Assembly: GCA_000181795.3 (NCBI GenBank)
Contig: CM012954.1
Coordinates: 17,309,776 to 17,373,775 of the forward strand
DNA: 64,000 nucleotides
Direction of reading: 5' to 3'
Source: Trichinella spiralis
Taxonomy: Eukaryota > Nematoda > Enoplea > Trichinellida > Trichinellidae
The notes under the pieces are model-generated. The model worked only from the letters and a program-made list of their open reading frames with translations, had not been told where the DNA came from and ran no database searches. How positions within the stretch are numbered: the first letter of the stretch is position 1; every line of letters starts with the position of its first letter. The translations under genes and the position numbers were made by a program. Shown here piece by piece: positions 1-11,881 of the stretch.

Positions 1-1620
1 CTCACAAGGTTTACCTGGTCATGCTGGAACGAAAGGAGATCGAGGTTTAATTGGTCCACCGGGTCTTCCAGGACCACCAGGCTTGCCAGCTGCAACATTC
101 GGCACTGATCATCAGGTAAAATAAAAATTAATTTCAATAATGGAATGTTTAATGTTGAAAAATTCAGCTTTATGAAATTCGTGGACCGCCTGGACCACGA
201 GGAAGCCCAGGACTGCCTGGGTCACCCGGTTTAAAAGGAGAACCTGGCGAAAAAGGTGCCCAAGGTCCTCCAGGAATAATGGGCTTACCGGTAAGCTGGA
301 ACACTTTTTAATTCTGCTTTACCTCCACAAAATAAAAGAAAACTCCACAAATTTAAATCCATAATTATCACTGTAAAATTACAATATAAATATGGTTCGA
401 AATTACATTTGCTTTAAATATTAACAGTTCATACATACTTTGAATTAAGCCATATTATTGGAAGACTTTTCTACATACTGAAATTCCACCATTCCTTTAT
501 TGGAATGTGAATAACACATGAAAAGTAGTTTTATTGAAAATACAATTTTTATACCATTAAAATGTTAATTTATTTAGCAAAATATTAACACAGGGCATAA
601 CACATTTCAAAGTTGTTTATCCTAAGTTCCAATACCGCAGATTATATACTTAAGACATTACTGATAAATTTATGGAAAATTCTATTAATTAAAATAAAAA
701 AGAATCACTTACATTGGAAACAAGTAAGCATTTTTCTGTTGCTTAATATGATTGGAAGTTGCGGTCTGGCAGCGTAAATGGATTCCAGCTCATTTCGACA
801 AAAATCTATTCCAAATAGCAAAACGGCATAGAACATCCGCAACAGTTGGGATGGATGCATGGAATAAATTTCTTTTTTCTCTTTGAAATAATGACCATCT
901 ACTTTACAGGGTCCTCCAGGGCCAATGGGCCCCAGCGGCATCGCCGGGACGACGGTAAGTAAACCGTTCGCTGACGCTTGACAAGTTGCAAAGGAGAGCT
1001 CGAGGCAGTCTGGCATGTTGTTGTTCTTGTTGTTGTCATTGTTTGATGTTGTTCTTGTTGTTGTTCATCATCACAATCATCATCATCATCATCATTACCA
1101 TCTTCTTCTTGTTATTATTTGACAATTGTAGATCTTCCTTGATTTTTTCTTTTTTGCTTAATCCAATTAACAATAATCATACATTTGCAGGGAAAGGATG
1201 GTCTTATTGGACCAAAAGGCAGCAAAGGTGATCAAGGGCAACAAGGTCCACCAGGATTAAAGGCAAGTTTATCTGCTTGAATTGAAAAAAAAAAAACTTT
1301 AAAAAGCTATTTTCAGGGTTCACCAGGGCAAAAAGGTGACAGAGGTGGGCCAGGTCCGCGAGGTCCGCGCGGTAAGCCAGGCTTCCGTGGAGCCAAGGGT
1401 GAACAAGTAGTGAAAAACAATGGCTAAGTTTTATTTTTTGAAGTAACGAATGCAAAATTTGTTCCAGGGAATTCCAGGTTTAGATGCACCATGCCCTCTC
1501 GGACCAGACGGTCTTCCATTACCCGGTTGTGGTTGGAAACCTTTCAAAGTATTGTCACCATTTTTTCCTTACGAATATACATATATATATAATGCAAATG
1601 CATTACAGACAAGTCCGTGA
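1..1620 (+). CDS. Collagen, 3' end only (Gly-X-Y repeats, nematode-type C-terminal tail)
   Basis: Partial gene; its 5' part lies before the window. Exons read 1-115, 168-290, 910-954, 1191-1262, 1317-1406, 1468-1548 and 1609-1620 (stop TGA 1618-1620). The repeat exons run as Gly-X-Y triplets, mostly begin with a Gly codon, sit in phase 0 and are whole numbers of codons, a classic collagen gene structure. The repeats end in [17 protein letters not shown] followed by GWKPFK and a short tail. I recall this cysteine-containing end from nematode collagens, notably COL-99-like transmembrane collagens, but membership is uncertain because the N-terminus is missing. The product would form extracellular triple helices. 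The intron after 1262 appears to use a GC donor (GCAAGT). The last intron (1549-1608) is optional on frame grounds: reading through reaches the same stop. Candidate AATAAA signals follow near 1871-1890. Confidence 0.85.
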
Positions 1621-2379
1621 TCATTGTCGACGCTCAGGAAAAAGACAACTACAAAGAAAAAAAATTGCCAAATTTGAATCAAAAAACAAAAATCTACCGA
1701 CCACCCGATAAAATATCCCGCATCACTGTTGCTTGTTCGTCGTACAAACAAAATTGCATTAATCACCATTCCCATCCACCTGTCGTTACCTTCTGGCGCC
1801 TCTTCCTTTCCAAAGCTTGTCGATTTTCGTTCGTTTGTGTTGCTGTTTTCTTTTACGCAACTTTTACAATCAATAAAAAATAATAAACAAATAAATTAAT
1901 AGCATGAAATAATACCACCAATAATTTTTTTTCTGGGATCTTGTTAAAAGTATAAAATTCAACTGAAATTTCAGTTAGGCACATCATGCGCGCAGCGGCT
2001 GGCTTCAATACTTATGCATATATTATTCAGTATTCTAATAAATAACACGCCTGTGCAAACTGTTCAGCACAAACTAATTACCGGCGTGTTGAACAAAAAA
2101 TCCTCAAATAGGAAATAAATAAACAAATAGCAATAAGGGGAAAACGTGGCGCGCAAGATGTTTGCAGATGTCAAACGTTGCCATTGTGAAATACCTCAAA
2201 TTTCTGAGCAAGACAAAAAACAAATTGCGAATAGAATTTAAATACGGATGAGGTTCAGAGCAACAATGGCCACAAAAAAATCGCATTAAAAAAAAAGAAA
2301 AAAAATATCATCGGTAACGTATTTATAAAATTTTCTTCCTTCCATCAAATCAGCTTCAGTGGCTTCAATAGAGACCGGC
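1621..2379. other. Convergent 3' intergenic region
   Basis: This stretch lies between the stop codons of the collagen (+) and Sar1 (-) genes. It holds several AATAAA-type signals near 1871-1895 and around 2105-2125. I see no convincing coding exon on either strand; the short open frames here are AT-rich and unlike any family I know. Confidence 0.5.
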
Positions 2380-4172
2380 TCAATCAATGTACTGCGCAAG
2401 CCAACGGAAGCCTTCACCGTAGCCTTGTCGTTTCAACACGCTACACATAAATACTTCAATTGGGCGAGAAGACATTTCCGCTCGACTTGTGGCATTCTGA
2501 AGAAAAAAACAAACAATTTTCCAATTCCAAGCAATATCCATCCATTAAGTATAAGAAAAAAACAAGAAACTAATTTAATAATCTTTTCCATTAAACAAAC
2601 AACAACATATTATGGTTAATATGTTAGAAATAATTGATCACATTCCCCTTCCCCATTTAAAATTATTTCCCAAAAAGGAAACATCAGAAATTACTATTCA
2701 TAAAAACTGCATTCTGTTACACAATGAATATAAAAAAACAAAAAATGCATATTTGCATTGCTAATGAAACATTTGGAAGTGAAAAATTAAACATTACACT
2801 TCCTTTCACTTCTGTCAGTTTAATAAGCTTGTATTTTAATGCAAACAACAAAAAAAACCAATACCTTGCCTGTCGTCAAACCATACAGACCCATCACACT
2901 TTTCAATTGCTCTTCTGATATTGCAGTAGCTTTGTCTATTTTATTTCCAAGCACTAACACTGGACAAGATGCCACTTGTTCATCCATCAAAAGACTCTAA
3001 AGCAAACATACATAATGAAACATAAATTGTTTCATTAAACAGTACAAACATACTAAAAAAACGAAAGAACTTGAGCATCATAATAAAATGACGATTATTC
3101 AAAATACTGTAAAAAGACAATGTACTCGTAAGTCAATGAAATCTCACCTCCAATTCAACTTTTGCTTCACCCAAACGCTCAGTATCAGCTGCATCCACCA
3201 AAAATACTATAGCGTCGACAGCTGGAAAATAATCTTTCCATACTCTACGAGCTGAAAAATTTTTAATTCACCAGAACCAAAATCATCATTTACAAAATGG
3301 CAATAATTGATTTATTCATATAACGATAAATAATTATCGTCACAACCATTCATCATAAACTGTGCATTTATACGGAAAATACAAAGGTTACATACCTTGA
3401 GCGTGACCACCTAGGTCAAATGTAGTAAACTTCATTCCCCCTAAAGACAGTTCTTCCGATGCTATACAGAAATATGTAAATAGTAAAAGTTAACATTTAA
3501 AACAATATAAGTATACTTGGATGCAATGTTGGAACGTGTTGCGCCATACGATCATCTTTCAACATATGCAACAATGTCGTCTTACCGGCATTGTCAAGTC
3601 CAAGAAAAACTAGCTTTCCTGACTTTTTATAAAGACCTAAAATTCTTCCACACGATATTTTTTAAACTATGCAACAATAGCAAAAAAGACTAGTTTCAGT
3701 ATTATTAATGTCATAATATAACACAAAAAATTTAATCAGCAATAATGTCATTAAACTTATGGTTAACAGAATCAGGCCAACACATTGAACATAAACATTC
3801 TAAATATTCGTATATACATATGCATATATGAATATGAAAACAAAAATATAACCAATAAAAGAAAGAAAAAATAAATCAAATAAAATAAATTCATTCAGAA
3901 ATAAGAGTATATTCAATATCAATTGAACACCGGACAGTTTTCGAGAGAATATGAGTTTCATCATAAATCAAAGACTTCGATATCTCTACAACTTAAATAA
4001 TATTATAAAATGGGTGAGTATTCATAGCCTCAATTATCATAAGTTACAGTTTAATTAACAAAACACAAATATAATATTTCTTCAACAAACTAATTCTGCA
4101 ACATAATAAAAACTTTTTGAGAAATTTACCTAAGAAATTGAGTATACCAGTTAGCCAATCCCACATCCACAT
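2380..4172 (-). CDS. sar-1: Sar1 GTPase, COPII vesicle coat
   Basis: Six exons on the minus strand: 4130-4172, 3517-3636, 3396-3461, 3148-3251, 2865-2996 and 2380-2496. They total 582 bases, a 193-residue protein, matching the usual Sar1 length. The protein has the P-loop GLDNAGKTT, the Sar1-specific LKDDR and HVPTLHPTSEEL, the switch II motif DLGGH (instead of Ras DTAGQ), the base-recognition motif NKID and a C-terminus ending RWLAQYID. Family knowledge: Sar1 is activated by Sec12 at the endoplasmic reticulum and recruits Sec23/24 and Sec13/31 to build export vesicles. The N-terminus starts MWMWDW; this region forms the membrane-inserting amphipathic helix, and the two early Trp fit that role. 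No targeting to Arf is suggested because the N-myristoyl glycine is absent. Intron phases are consistent across all junctions. Confidence 0.96.
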
Positions 4173-5947
4173 TTTTCTTCTTATAGATTAACAAATTTCA
4201 CAACCTAACATAAAAAAATTCAGGCACAAACTGTTAACACGTTCAATACTACTACAACACGTCAGTAGTAATATACAGTATTTGTATCAATAATTCAAGT
4301 AAGCAGGTTATAAACTTTCGGAAAAATACATCTTTCATTAAAATTGAAATATTATTATCAATATTATACATTTTTAAATACTACATAAGGTATTACTTAA
4401 AATTCTTCTGCATCACATTCTAATCAATTATTTCATTGTAGACGTTCTAAAAGTAAAATAAGTGAAAAAAAATATTTTTTAAATATATGGCCGTAACCTG
4501 TGTTGATAAAACAACTACAGTTTATTTGCTTATTTTTTCTTAGATAAATAGCTAATTATTATTTATTTAGATGTAAGAACATTAATGACATTTAAATAGG
4601 ATGCGTTCAACACAATTTGAACCTGACTATCACATTTAATATTATACCAGTAGTGTTTTTCTAAAAAATAAATTATTTTTAAATTAAAAAATTAAAATAT
4701 TTCATATTTTAAATAAATTAATTGTTTACTGGAAGTTTTACTGTTTTTTACTAGAAGTTTACTGAACCAATTTTTGAAAATCACCTGTTAAGTACAAATG
4801 TCATAAAATGTCCTAACCTAAAAATAAAAATAACAGCAAAAACATAAATGAAAACACAAAAAAAAATATTTTTTGAATTTTTTTCAAAGAATGAAATTTC
4901 TGCTCAAAGTTGATTTCCTTAATACTATATGAAAATACGTTTAAATTGTTTTAAAAATTTTTGCGTCTTGAAATTTCATTGTACAATATTATTTAAATGT
5001 TTTGTATTTAGCAGGAATTAATAATTAAGAATAAATTTGAAATGATCGCCATTATTAGCACAAGGATCCATTTGTTCCATTGACTTGATGGGACAACTAA
5101 ATCAGCTGGTTACAGTTCATTTTGATAAAACTTGCTTGTCAGATTTTACCGTTGTTTGCACTATTGTTCAGTTGTTGACCGCAATCTTTCGATATCGCAA
5201 ACTATAAGGCAGAGGAATTCATTGTTTTTTTTTGGCAGATTTTTTTTTCTAAGTTTTAAAAATTTGTTATATCTTTTGCACACATTTGATTGCTCGCCGT
5301 CACTTTAAGTTTGTTTTAATAAATAACAACGTTTGCATGGATTATAATGCTTTTTGAAACGTTTTTTTTATTAGAAATTTATTTTCATTTGCAATGAGCA
5401 TTTTATTAGATAGTTTTTAATGAAACAAAACTTTGGGTAAGAATAATGCTTCATTATTATTTATTCATTTGTTTTTTTCTGAAGAGTTTCCAATTGACTG
5501 TAGTTTTGTAGTTTAATTTTTGTTTTAATGTGATTTGTGCAAGCATGATCATCTTGCATGGTACTGACAGAAGTGGTATAAATGTGCCGAGTTTTGTTTG
5601 TTTTGTATATACGTTCAATATATTTTAAAAAAATATTATTTTATTGTTTTATAACTAGTTCGTTTATTAAACGACCGCGGATCGATCGTTGACGGTGATG
5701 GATCTGCTGCTGATCAACGTTGCTGCTTGAGGTCGTTTCATCTGATTTGCAGTCGTTTTTGTTCGATTTTCTATTCGCGAATCGTCGCATGTGATAGATT
5801 TAAAAATAAGAATTTTAAGCTTGAAAATGTGTAATTATTTTTGCATAATTTAGTTGCGATAGTTTCAAGTATTTTTTGAGACAAATTCCATCCAGAAGAG
5901 CCTGTTGTGTGTTTGTGTTTGCTGTTCGCTTGGAAAGTTAGAGAAAC
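4173..5947. promoter_or_regulatory. Divergent intergenic region between sar-1 and the PUR gene
   Basis: About 1.8 kb between two genes transcribed away from each other, so it must carry both promoters. It is extremely AT-rich. The most GC-rich part is 5675-5790, just upstream of the PUR start, with GATCGATCG-type and CGACCGCGG runs; this is the best candidate for a core promoter or 5' leader. I see no gene here. Confidence 0.45.
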
Positions 5948-7133
5948 ATGACTACTGGTAAAGATTTTATTTGAAAAAAATTATTTATGTAAAATAATTT
6001 ACATACTGTATTGTTAGAAGCGCCTCCTACTTTTGGTGAAGAACAAGAGTTAGCGTCGCGCATGTTGCAGATACAGTCAAAACGTTTTTATCTTGATGTA
6101 AAAGAGAATGAACGCGGTCGTTTCATCAAAATCGCCGAGGTGGGATTCTTTTCAACTGTTTTGATTGAATTTGAAATTATGTTTACTACGCAATTATTTA
6201 TTGATTCAGGTAGGCGCCGGAGGACGCAAGAGTCGTTTGCTTATGTCAATGGCAGCGGCATCGGAGTTTCGTTCTCGTCTCGCCAAAATGGACGAATATT
6301 ACCAGTCTTTATGTACGTGTTAACTAAATTCCTCCACTATTCGTCATTCAACTTATTTTCTTTCCTCTCCATTAAGGCGAAGCGGACAGTACGCTTGCAT
6401 CTGAAAATGGTTTATTAAAATCTGATATCATTTTTCAAAGCACTCGTCGCTATTATTTGGATTTGAAAGAAAATGCTCGAGGGAAGTTTTTACGGGTATG
6501 CACATGCCGTTTCTTTCTCAATCTTGTCTTTTGTTTTTTCACTGTGTAAATATCTTACTGTAGTCTTGGTGTTTTTTTCCGTTTCATCATTTTTTCTGAT
6601 GTTCAGGTTACTCAAGTTATGCGAAGGCCAGCGCCGAGATCCCAAATTGCAATTCCGGCCCAAGGCATGGCAAAGCTAGTGGAAACGTTGGATGACTTGT
6701 TGAACAGTTGCAGGATTTTTTTTTTGTTTTCTTGCGTTTTTCTTTTCATGCGGTATATTTTAATGTAGATTATATGATGAAACTGCCACAAGGCTTGCGT
6801 GTGCACATGGACAATAAAGTTTTTTACTGTGACGTACGGCAAAATGCCCGTGGTGTGTTTATGCGCATTTCGGAAGTAGGAGATTATTTTCTCTCCAGGT
6901 GAATGTCAATGTTTTATTTATGCATTATTATTTTTCAGGTTAGGCCAGACATGCGCAGTTCAATATTAATTCCAGAAAAAGGCTTTGTAAGCTTTAGAAA
7001 TTATTTCATGGACGTGTGCGAAGAGTTAGCTAAGGATGCAGTGAAAAATTCACTACCTGAAGGTGACAATGCAGTCGAGTCGGATAAAGAAGGCGGTTCT
7101 GCTTCAAAAACGATTGCTTCATCTTCTGCATAA
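5948..7133 (+). CDS. plp-1: Pur-alpha family single-stranded nucleic-acid-binding protein
   Basis: Seven exons: 5948-5957, 6018-6139, 6210-6312, 6377-6495, 6607-6706, 6769-6875 and 6939-7133; 756 bases, 251 residues, in phase throughout. The three PUR repeats are visible: the first has [20 protein letters not shown] then [10 protein letters not shown], the second [18 protein letters not shown], and the third [20 protein letters not shown] followed by VRPDMRSSI. Family knowledge: PUR proteins bind purine-rich single-stranded DNA and RNA, act in transcription and mRNA transport, and dimerise through repeat 3. The C-terminal tail (about 40 residues) is acidic and Ser-rich and shows no domain. 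The first coding exon is only 10 bases (ATG ACT ACT G). C. elegans plp-1 is the closest name I know; the name is by similarity remembered, not searched. Confidence 0.93.
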
Positions 7134-8060
7134 TTCTATTCTTTTTCACTCAAAAAGAGAAAACTGCATTTATAGTTTTTGCTATTGTAAATTATAGTTT
7201 TTGTTTTGTTTTTCAAATCTATATTTTTTTGTTAATTTGATAATCCAGTTTTCATTTTATTAATTTTTTCATCTACCTTGCCTCCTTACTTATTGGTAAA
7301 CGTTTATTGAAATAGTTTTCTGTATTATTCCATATCTTTAGATTTTTGCTACTTAGGTTGTATGTGCTATTCTTATTTTTCTATTGTATTGAACGGGTCT
7401 TGACGATAAAAAAAACATGAGCTGCTTTACACTGAATAACCTTCATAATTGTCTTTATTTATTTACGTATCTTTTGTCTGTCATTTGATTTTTTTGCATT
7501 TATTATGGCAAATGCACATATTAGATAGGAGGCTTTGGATTGATTGATTTGTAAGAATTTTCAAGGTTTATTTGTTTAAGATAAAAATGTATTGTGAGAT
7601 GGCACTGCCGAGTTACAGATTTTTTCTGTCCTTGAAAATTTCTTAATTCGGTTGATGTCTGTGTGTCTGTTGTGTGTACACCTTAAATTTCAGAACTTTC
7701 CTTTATGATTTTTGAAATTCATTTATTTGTTGTGCGCCTCCCTCGTCCGTCTATTAGCTTCGACTGTTATATCTTTTTCTTGGAAATTCATAATTTCTTT
7801 TCACTTTTCCAAAAAGCATCGTCTTTCAGTTTTCGGCTGTGTGTAGTGTTCGTATGTTTCCTCTTTGTGTGTTGCGCGTGGCCTGGTGCTTTGGCGCGAG
7901 GAAACAAACGCATAAAAATAATATTTGTTATAGATTTGATTGATATACTGTAGACTGATCATTAAACTTGATTAAAATACACAGTATCTCCAATTTGTTG
8001 CCTTAGAAAAAAAACCAAATTTGAATGACAATATATTTACATATATCCAACTTATTCAGT
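7134..8060. other. 3' region of the PUR gene
   Basis: Noncoding as far as I can see. The open frame at 7705-7953 is T-rich and hydrophobic with no family features. The stretch ends where the serine-coding tract of the downstream JMJD6-like pseudogene begins on the other strand. Confidence 0.4.
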
Positions 8061-10035
8061 CGACATTGGAATAAGTTGTCATCTTCAATTGTCGATGATT
8101 TGTTGCAAAATTCGCAATCACTTTCACTGCTGCTGCTGCTGCTGCTGCTTGAATTCGAACTAGCACTTGAAGAAGGTATTCCAGATGACTCATCAAAATT
8201 CACTTGATCGCATATTTTTGCTAATTTAAATTAAATTTGCTAAAACAATTATCAACTAACTACTGCCGATCTGAAAGAAAAATACAACGTCAACAACAGC
8301 TTTCAACTGTCAATACCAGTGTTAATAGCAGCTAATTTTGGTCTAGACCGAAATATCTTTGCGTTGCCATGCGATTGGTAAATTACTAACAAAGCAGTAA
8401 TTTTGTGCGTTACTGCAACAGGAAAATCCAAATTGAGCACTACATGCCACCATCGACCCAGCATAAATATCGTTTCACCAGGCTTTTGCAAAACTTCTAC
8501 CTACAAAAGAAAATTAAATGAAATCTAAATTGAAATTTCACATATTCAAATGCCTGCAAATTATTGACGTAAAATATGAGTGTGCAAATCTTCCAGCAGT
8601 ACAATTACAGTTTACCTAATTAACATAACATTAAAGATGGATTTAATTTCATTTTCTTATAATTAAAATCAATTTAATTCCACCGTCGTTGTTAATCAAA
8701 AGCAAAATACCATCAACAGTGTAGAAAAAAATTTTGTAGTTATTTTCAAATCAAACAACATTCGAAATTATCAGAAAATTAAAATAGAATATCATCTCAA
8801 AAATGCAATATTCTCATTTGCTGCTTTTTCAGAACTAATAATAACACTGAAAAATAACAACCCGTAATACAAATGTAATATATAAAATATAGTTTACGAT
8901 GTGAGTCGACACGGCTTTGTGTCTTTGGATAAACAAAATCAAACCAAGTAATTTTTTCAGATCAGTGCTTACCACCATCGCCTGGCTTGAGCTTTACCAA
9001 ATTTTCTGGTGGATCCGGTAGGAACCAGACGCCAACGCTTATGATAAAAAATGAGAGCATTCCATGCATGAATACCTAAAGGATCGATACGGATAAAGGC
9101 AGTTCCAGATCGAGATGAGCAGGACCCATAACAAACCACCTATTAGGAGGTGGACGCTTTTCACCCGCATAACGAAACAAATTATCTTCAAAAAACTTTG
9201 GCACTGAATAATTATTAAGCAACTTATTGCACTTTTTTCTCTAAAAAATTTTCCATCAATAAATATATGTACATCGAAGTAAAATTCCTTTTTCAAATAT
9301 ATTCTTAAAAATTGAAATTTCGTAAAAACGCGAACATTTTGAAAAAATTCCTGCAATTTACCTCACCAAAAGTGCTATCAAATATGTATAAAGGACTACC
9401 ATCGTTTTGTCTTTTAATATATTCAGAAAAACATTTCATTTTTATTTTTACGGAATAACAGTCATCATCTTCACTACATTTAAAAAATTGTTTGCTATAT
9501 TTCCGTAAAAGTTTCTAAAAAATTGAATAAAACTATTTTTTCATACTTTACTCCCATCTGCAAAATTATTAATCTGCATTTAAAAGAAAATGTAAAATAT
9601 TTTTTCCCAAGTAAATAAAGAAGAATTTTCTGAAACATCAAACAATCATGAAACAATCAATACATATAATAATTCAATTTAATAAATACATTAAAATTTA
9701 AATTGAAAAATGAGAAACCTCTACTGTCCATTTTTCATGCGCTGCCCAACCGCACTGTTAATTGGTTATCACGACTGGATACGATTTGCTTCCATAACGC
9801 AACACAAACCCTTCAACAGAACATTGCAAACCGTCTATTCATTCAATACTGCCTATAAATAAAGACCCATCCAAGCAGAATCGCCCGGCTAACTGTAGCA
9901 ACCGCTATTCAGAAACAGACAGTTCTGAAAATACATGTCTGAAATAAGCAGAAACGTAATAATTTAACAGTGTCCCTGCTTCAAAACTTGCCGGATCTAA
10001 CTTTGGCTTGAACGCCGTCAATTCTCTTATGCAAC
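8060..10035 (-). pseudogene. Decayed JMJD6/PSR-1 (JmjC oxygenase) gene
   Basis: Pieces matching JMJD6 in order occur on the minus strand: an N-terminal part near 9720-10035, [11 protein letters not shown] and [12 protein letters not shown] near 9360-9530, [20 protein letters not shown] and RWFVMGP near 9121-9210, [11 protein letters not shown] and [12 protein letters not shown] near 9030-9115, QKPGETIF and WWHVVLNLD near 8425-8490, and a Ser-rich tail near 8080-8200. The reading frame is broken repeatedly: in-frame stops at 9758-9760 (TAA) and 9839-9841 (TGA), a shift near 9112-9121, another near 9010-9020, and two more near 8340-8410. The iron-binding HxD is RxD (Arg codon at 9089-9091). Family knowledge: active JMJD6 hydroxylates lysines and binds Fe(II) through HxD...H. 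Splice sites remain (for example GT after FGE and AG before VPKFF), so this is not a processed copy. Assembly errors could explain single shifts but not the set. Confidence 0.87.
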
Positions 10036-10197
10036 TTCTTTTCCATATTGAGCTATAGAATCTTGAAACCTAATTAAACGACAGAAACAAAAAAAAATAA
10101 AAGAATCACAAACTGAAGTTTTAAACTAAAGATAAATTTGTTTCAAAATTTTTAATTTTCAATATCGCACAGTGAGAATCCAATCAACCGATATTAA

Positions 10198-10781
10198 TCA
10201 TTCAGTTTCTTCAGTACGAAGTTTAGCATGACCATTGGTTAGCCTAATGCTCAACTGATTCGCTTTTTCTACGATAGCTTTCCGTTTTTTTGCAGATACA
10301 GAATGCGCAATTTCTGCACAATAAAAGCGATTTTGCATTAACAGCATATCCAATTCCTTAAAATTAAAATTCAACTAATTATTGCAATAAAGAAAACAAT
10401 AAAAAAACATTTACTCTTGCGTTGTGAACTAACACTTTACGGAAACCATTTGGAAGCATATGCTTCGTAACGCGTCGACTTCCATAACCAATATTCGGCA
10501 TCCGACGCTGTCCTTTAAACTTCCTTCGAACGCGATTGTCAATACCTTTCGGTTTACGCCAGTTGGGCTAAAAAATAAATATTTCAAATCCATGAACATG
10601 AATACAATTGAACAAAACGTTAATGAAAACTAAAATTAATGCCAACCACTCTTAAATACAAACATCAACAAAGTAACTTTTTAACCTTCAACTTTCGGTA
10701 ACGATCACACTGATGACGAGTAAACTTCTTCGTTCGTTTTTTTACTATTTTATATTTGAAAGCTGGAGTGACCATCGCCAT
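10198..10781 (-). CDS. rpl-32: 60S ribosomal protein L32 (eL32)
   Basis: Three exons: 10686-10781, 10415-10567 and 10198-10356; 408 bases, 135 residues, the standard eL32 length. Diagnostic segments include [10 protein letters not shown] and [18 protein letters not shown], then [17 protein letters not shown] and [18 protein letters not shown], all typical of eL32. It is a structural component of the large ribosomal subunit. The start at 10781 gives [11 protein letters not shown]; the second ATG at 10775 would give MVTPAF and is equally plausible. Introns are short (58 and 118 bases) with clean GT..AG ends. Its 3' end lies about 160 bases from the decayed JMJD6-like gene on the same strand. 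Confidence 0.97.
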
Positions 10782-11616
10782 TGCTATGCACTAAATTAAT
10801 TTGATTTATTAAACAAAGCAGGGCAAATAAATTTAATTTTTGATATATTAATAAGAATGCATCGTTAAAAAAAACAACCAAAAAATGTTCAACTGCAATT
10901 TTACTTTATTACAATTTAACATCATAAGCATGATTTGGAATACAGTCTAATATCGAAACGCAGGTTTAAAGTTTTGTGACATGACAATTTTATTTAAAAA
11001 TGTATACAACTTTAGCATAAAAATATGAATTAAAGTAGGTAATTGATTAAAAATAATAATTAAACAAGTAAAGAAAAGAAATTCTGCATGCAAAACGAAT
11101 ACAAAATAACAATTTTAAAACAAATCATATAATAACAATTATTACTGCTTCAAAATTGTGTGAAAATTTTGTTTACAAGTAATTTAAATTTAAGATTTAC
11201 TGACAATTTTTATTTATTGTTATTTCTGAAATGTATGCATAAAATTTACATAAATAAATTGAAATATTAGATGCGCTTATGATAAAAGAATTTAAAACTC
11301 AAAAATATAATTTTTTAAGAAAAGCACATTGCAATTTGTGTATTCTATTTACAACAAACAGTAATTTAGAAAATTAATTTTAAGTGAACACTGTAGTTGA
11401 ACTTAATTTTATTACTGATAATTTTACAGTATCGCACGTGTTCAGTTCAAGTTTTGTACCTATAAAAAGCTGGTTGTAATAGCTTGAAAACTATAATTGA
11501 AATTTGAAAATAACGAAAGTATTCTAAAGCTGAAGTTTACAATGGGTATACCTGTTTTCATTGATTTATGCTGTATATAAAGTATTCATTTTAATAAAAA
11601 AAAACGTTCCGAATCA

Positions 11617-11661
<45 letters not shown>

Positions 11662-11881
11662 GATATCAATATTAATTAATCTGTTTAAAATTTACAACAG
11701 GATAAAATTTTATAATATTATTGAGTTTAAAAATTTGTGAATATATTTATGTGAGAAATTTAAATTGATATATTTTTATTTCACAATCAGATTTAACGTA
11801 ATTCAGTAAACTACCTTCAGTGGAGAACTGACGCCATTATATATTTATTGTTATGCAATTTTTGATTGTTTAGGAAGCAAT
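10782..11881. promoter_or_regulatory. Divergent intergenic region between rpl-32 and eIF3 subunit M
   Basis: About 1.1 kb of AT-rich sequence between divergently transcribed genes, so both promoters are expected here. It contains an ATT trinucleotide tract at 11619-11661. An ATGG followed by GTATAC at 11541-11550 could be a tiny upstream first exon of the eIF3M gene, spliced to the TTTAG at 11868-11872, but nothing proves this. Confidence 0.4.
11619..11661. repeat. (ATT)n microsatellite
   Basis: An uninterrupted run of about 14 TTA/ATT units in the noncoding region upstream of the eIF3M gene. Confidence 0.9.

Noticed and set aside
986-1231. Open frames over the collagen introns, both strands
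   Set aside because: They overlap Gly-X-Y exons and splice sites in the correct frame; the alternatives are low-complexity.
8025-8207. Plus-strand Leu-rich frame with [12 protein letters not shown]
   Set aside because: It is the reverse of the Ser codon tract of the JMJD6-like tail on the minus strand.
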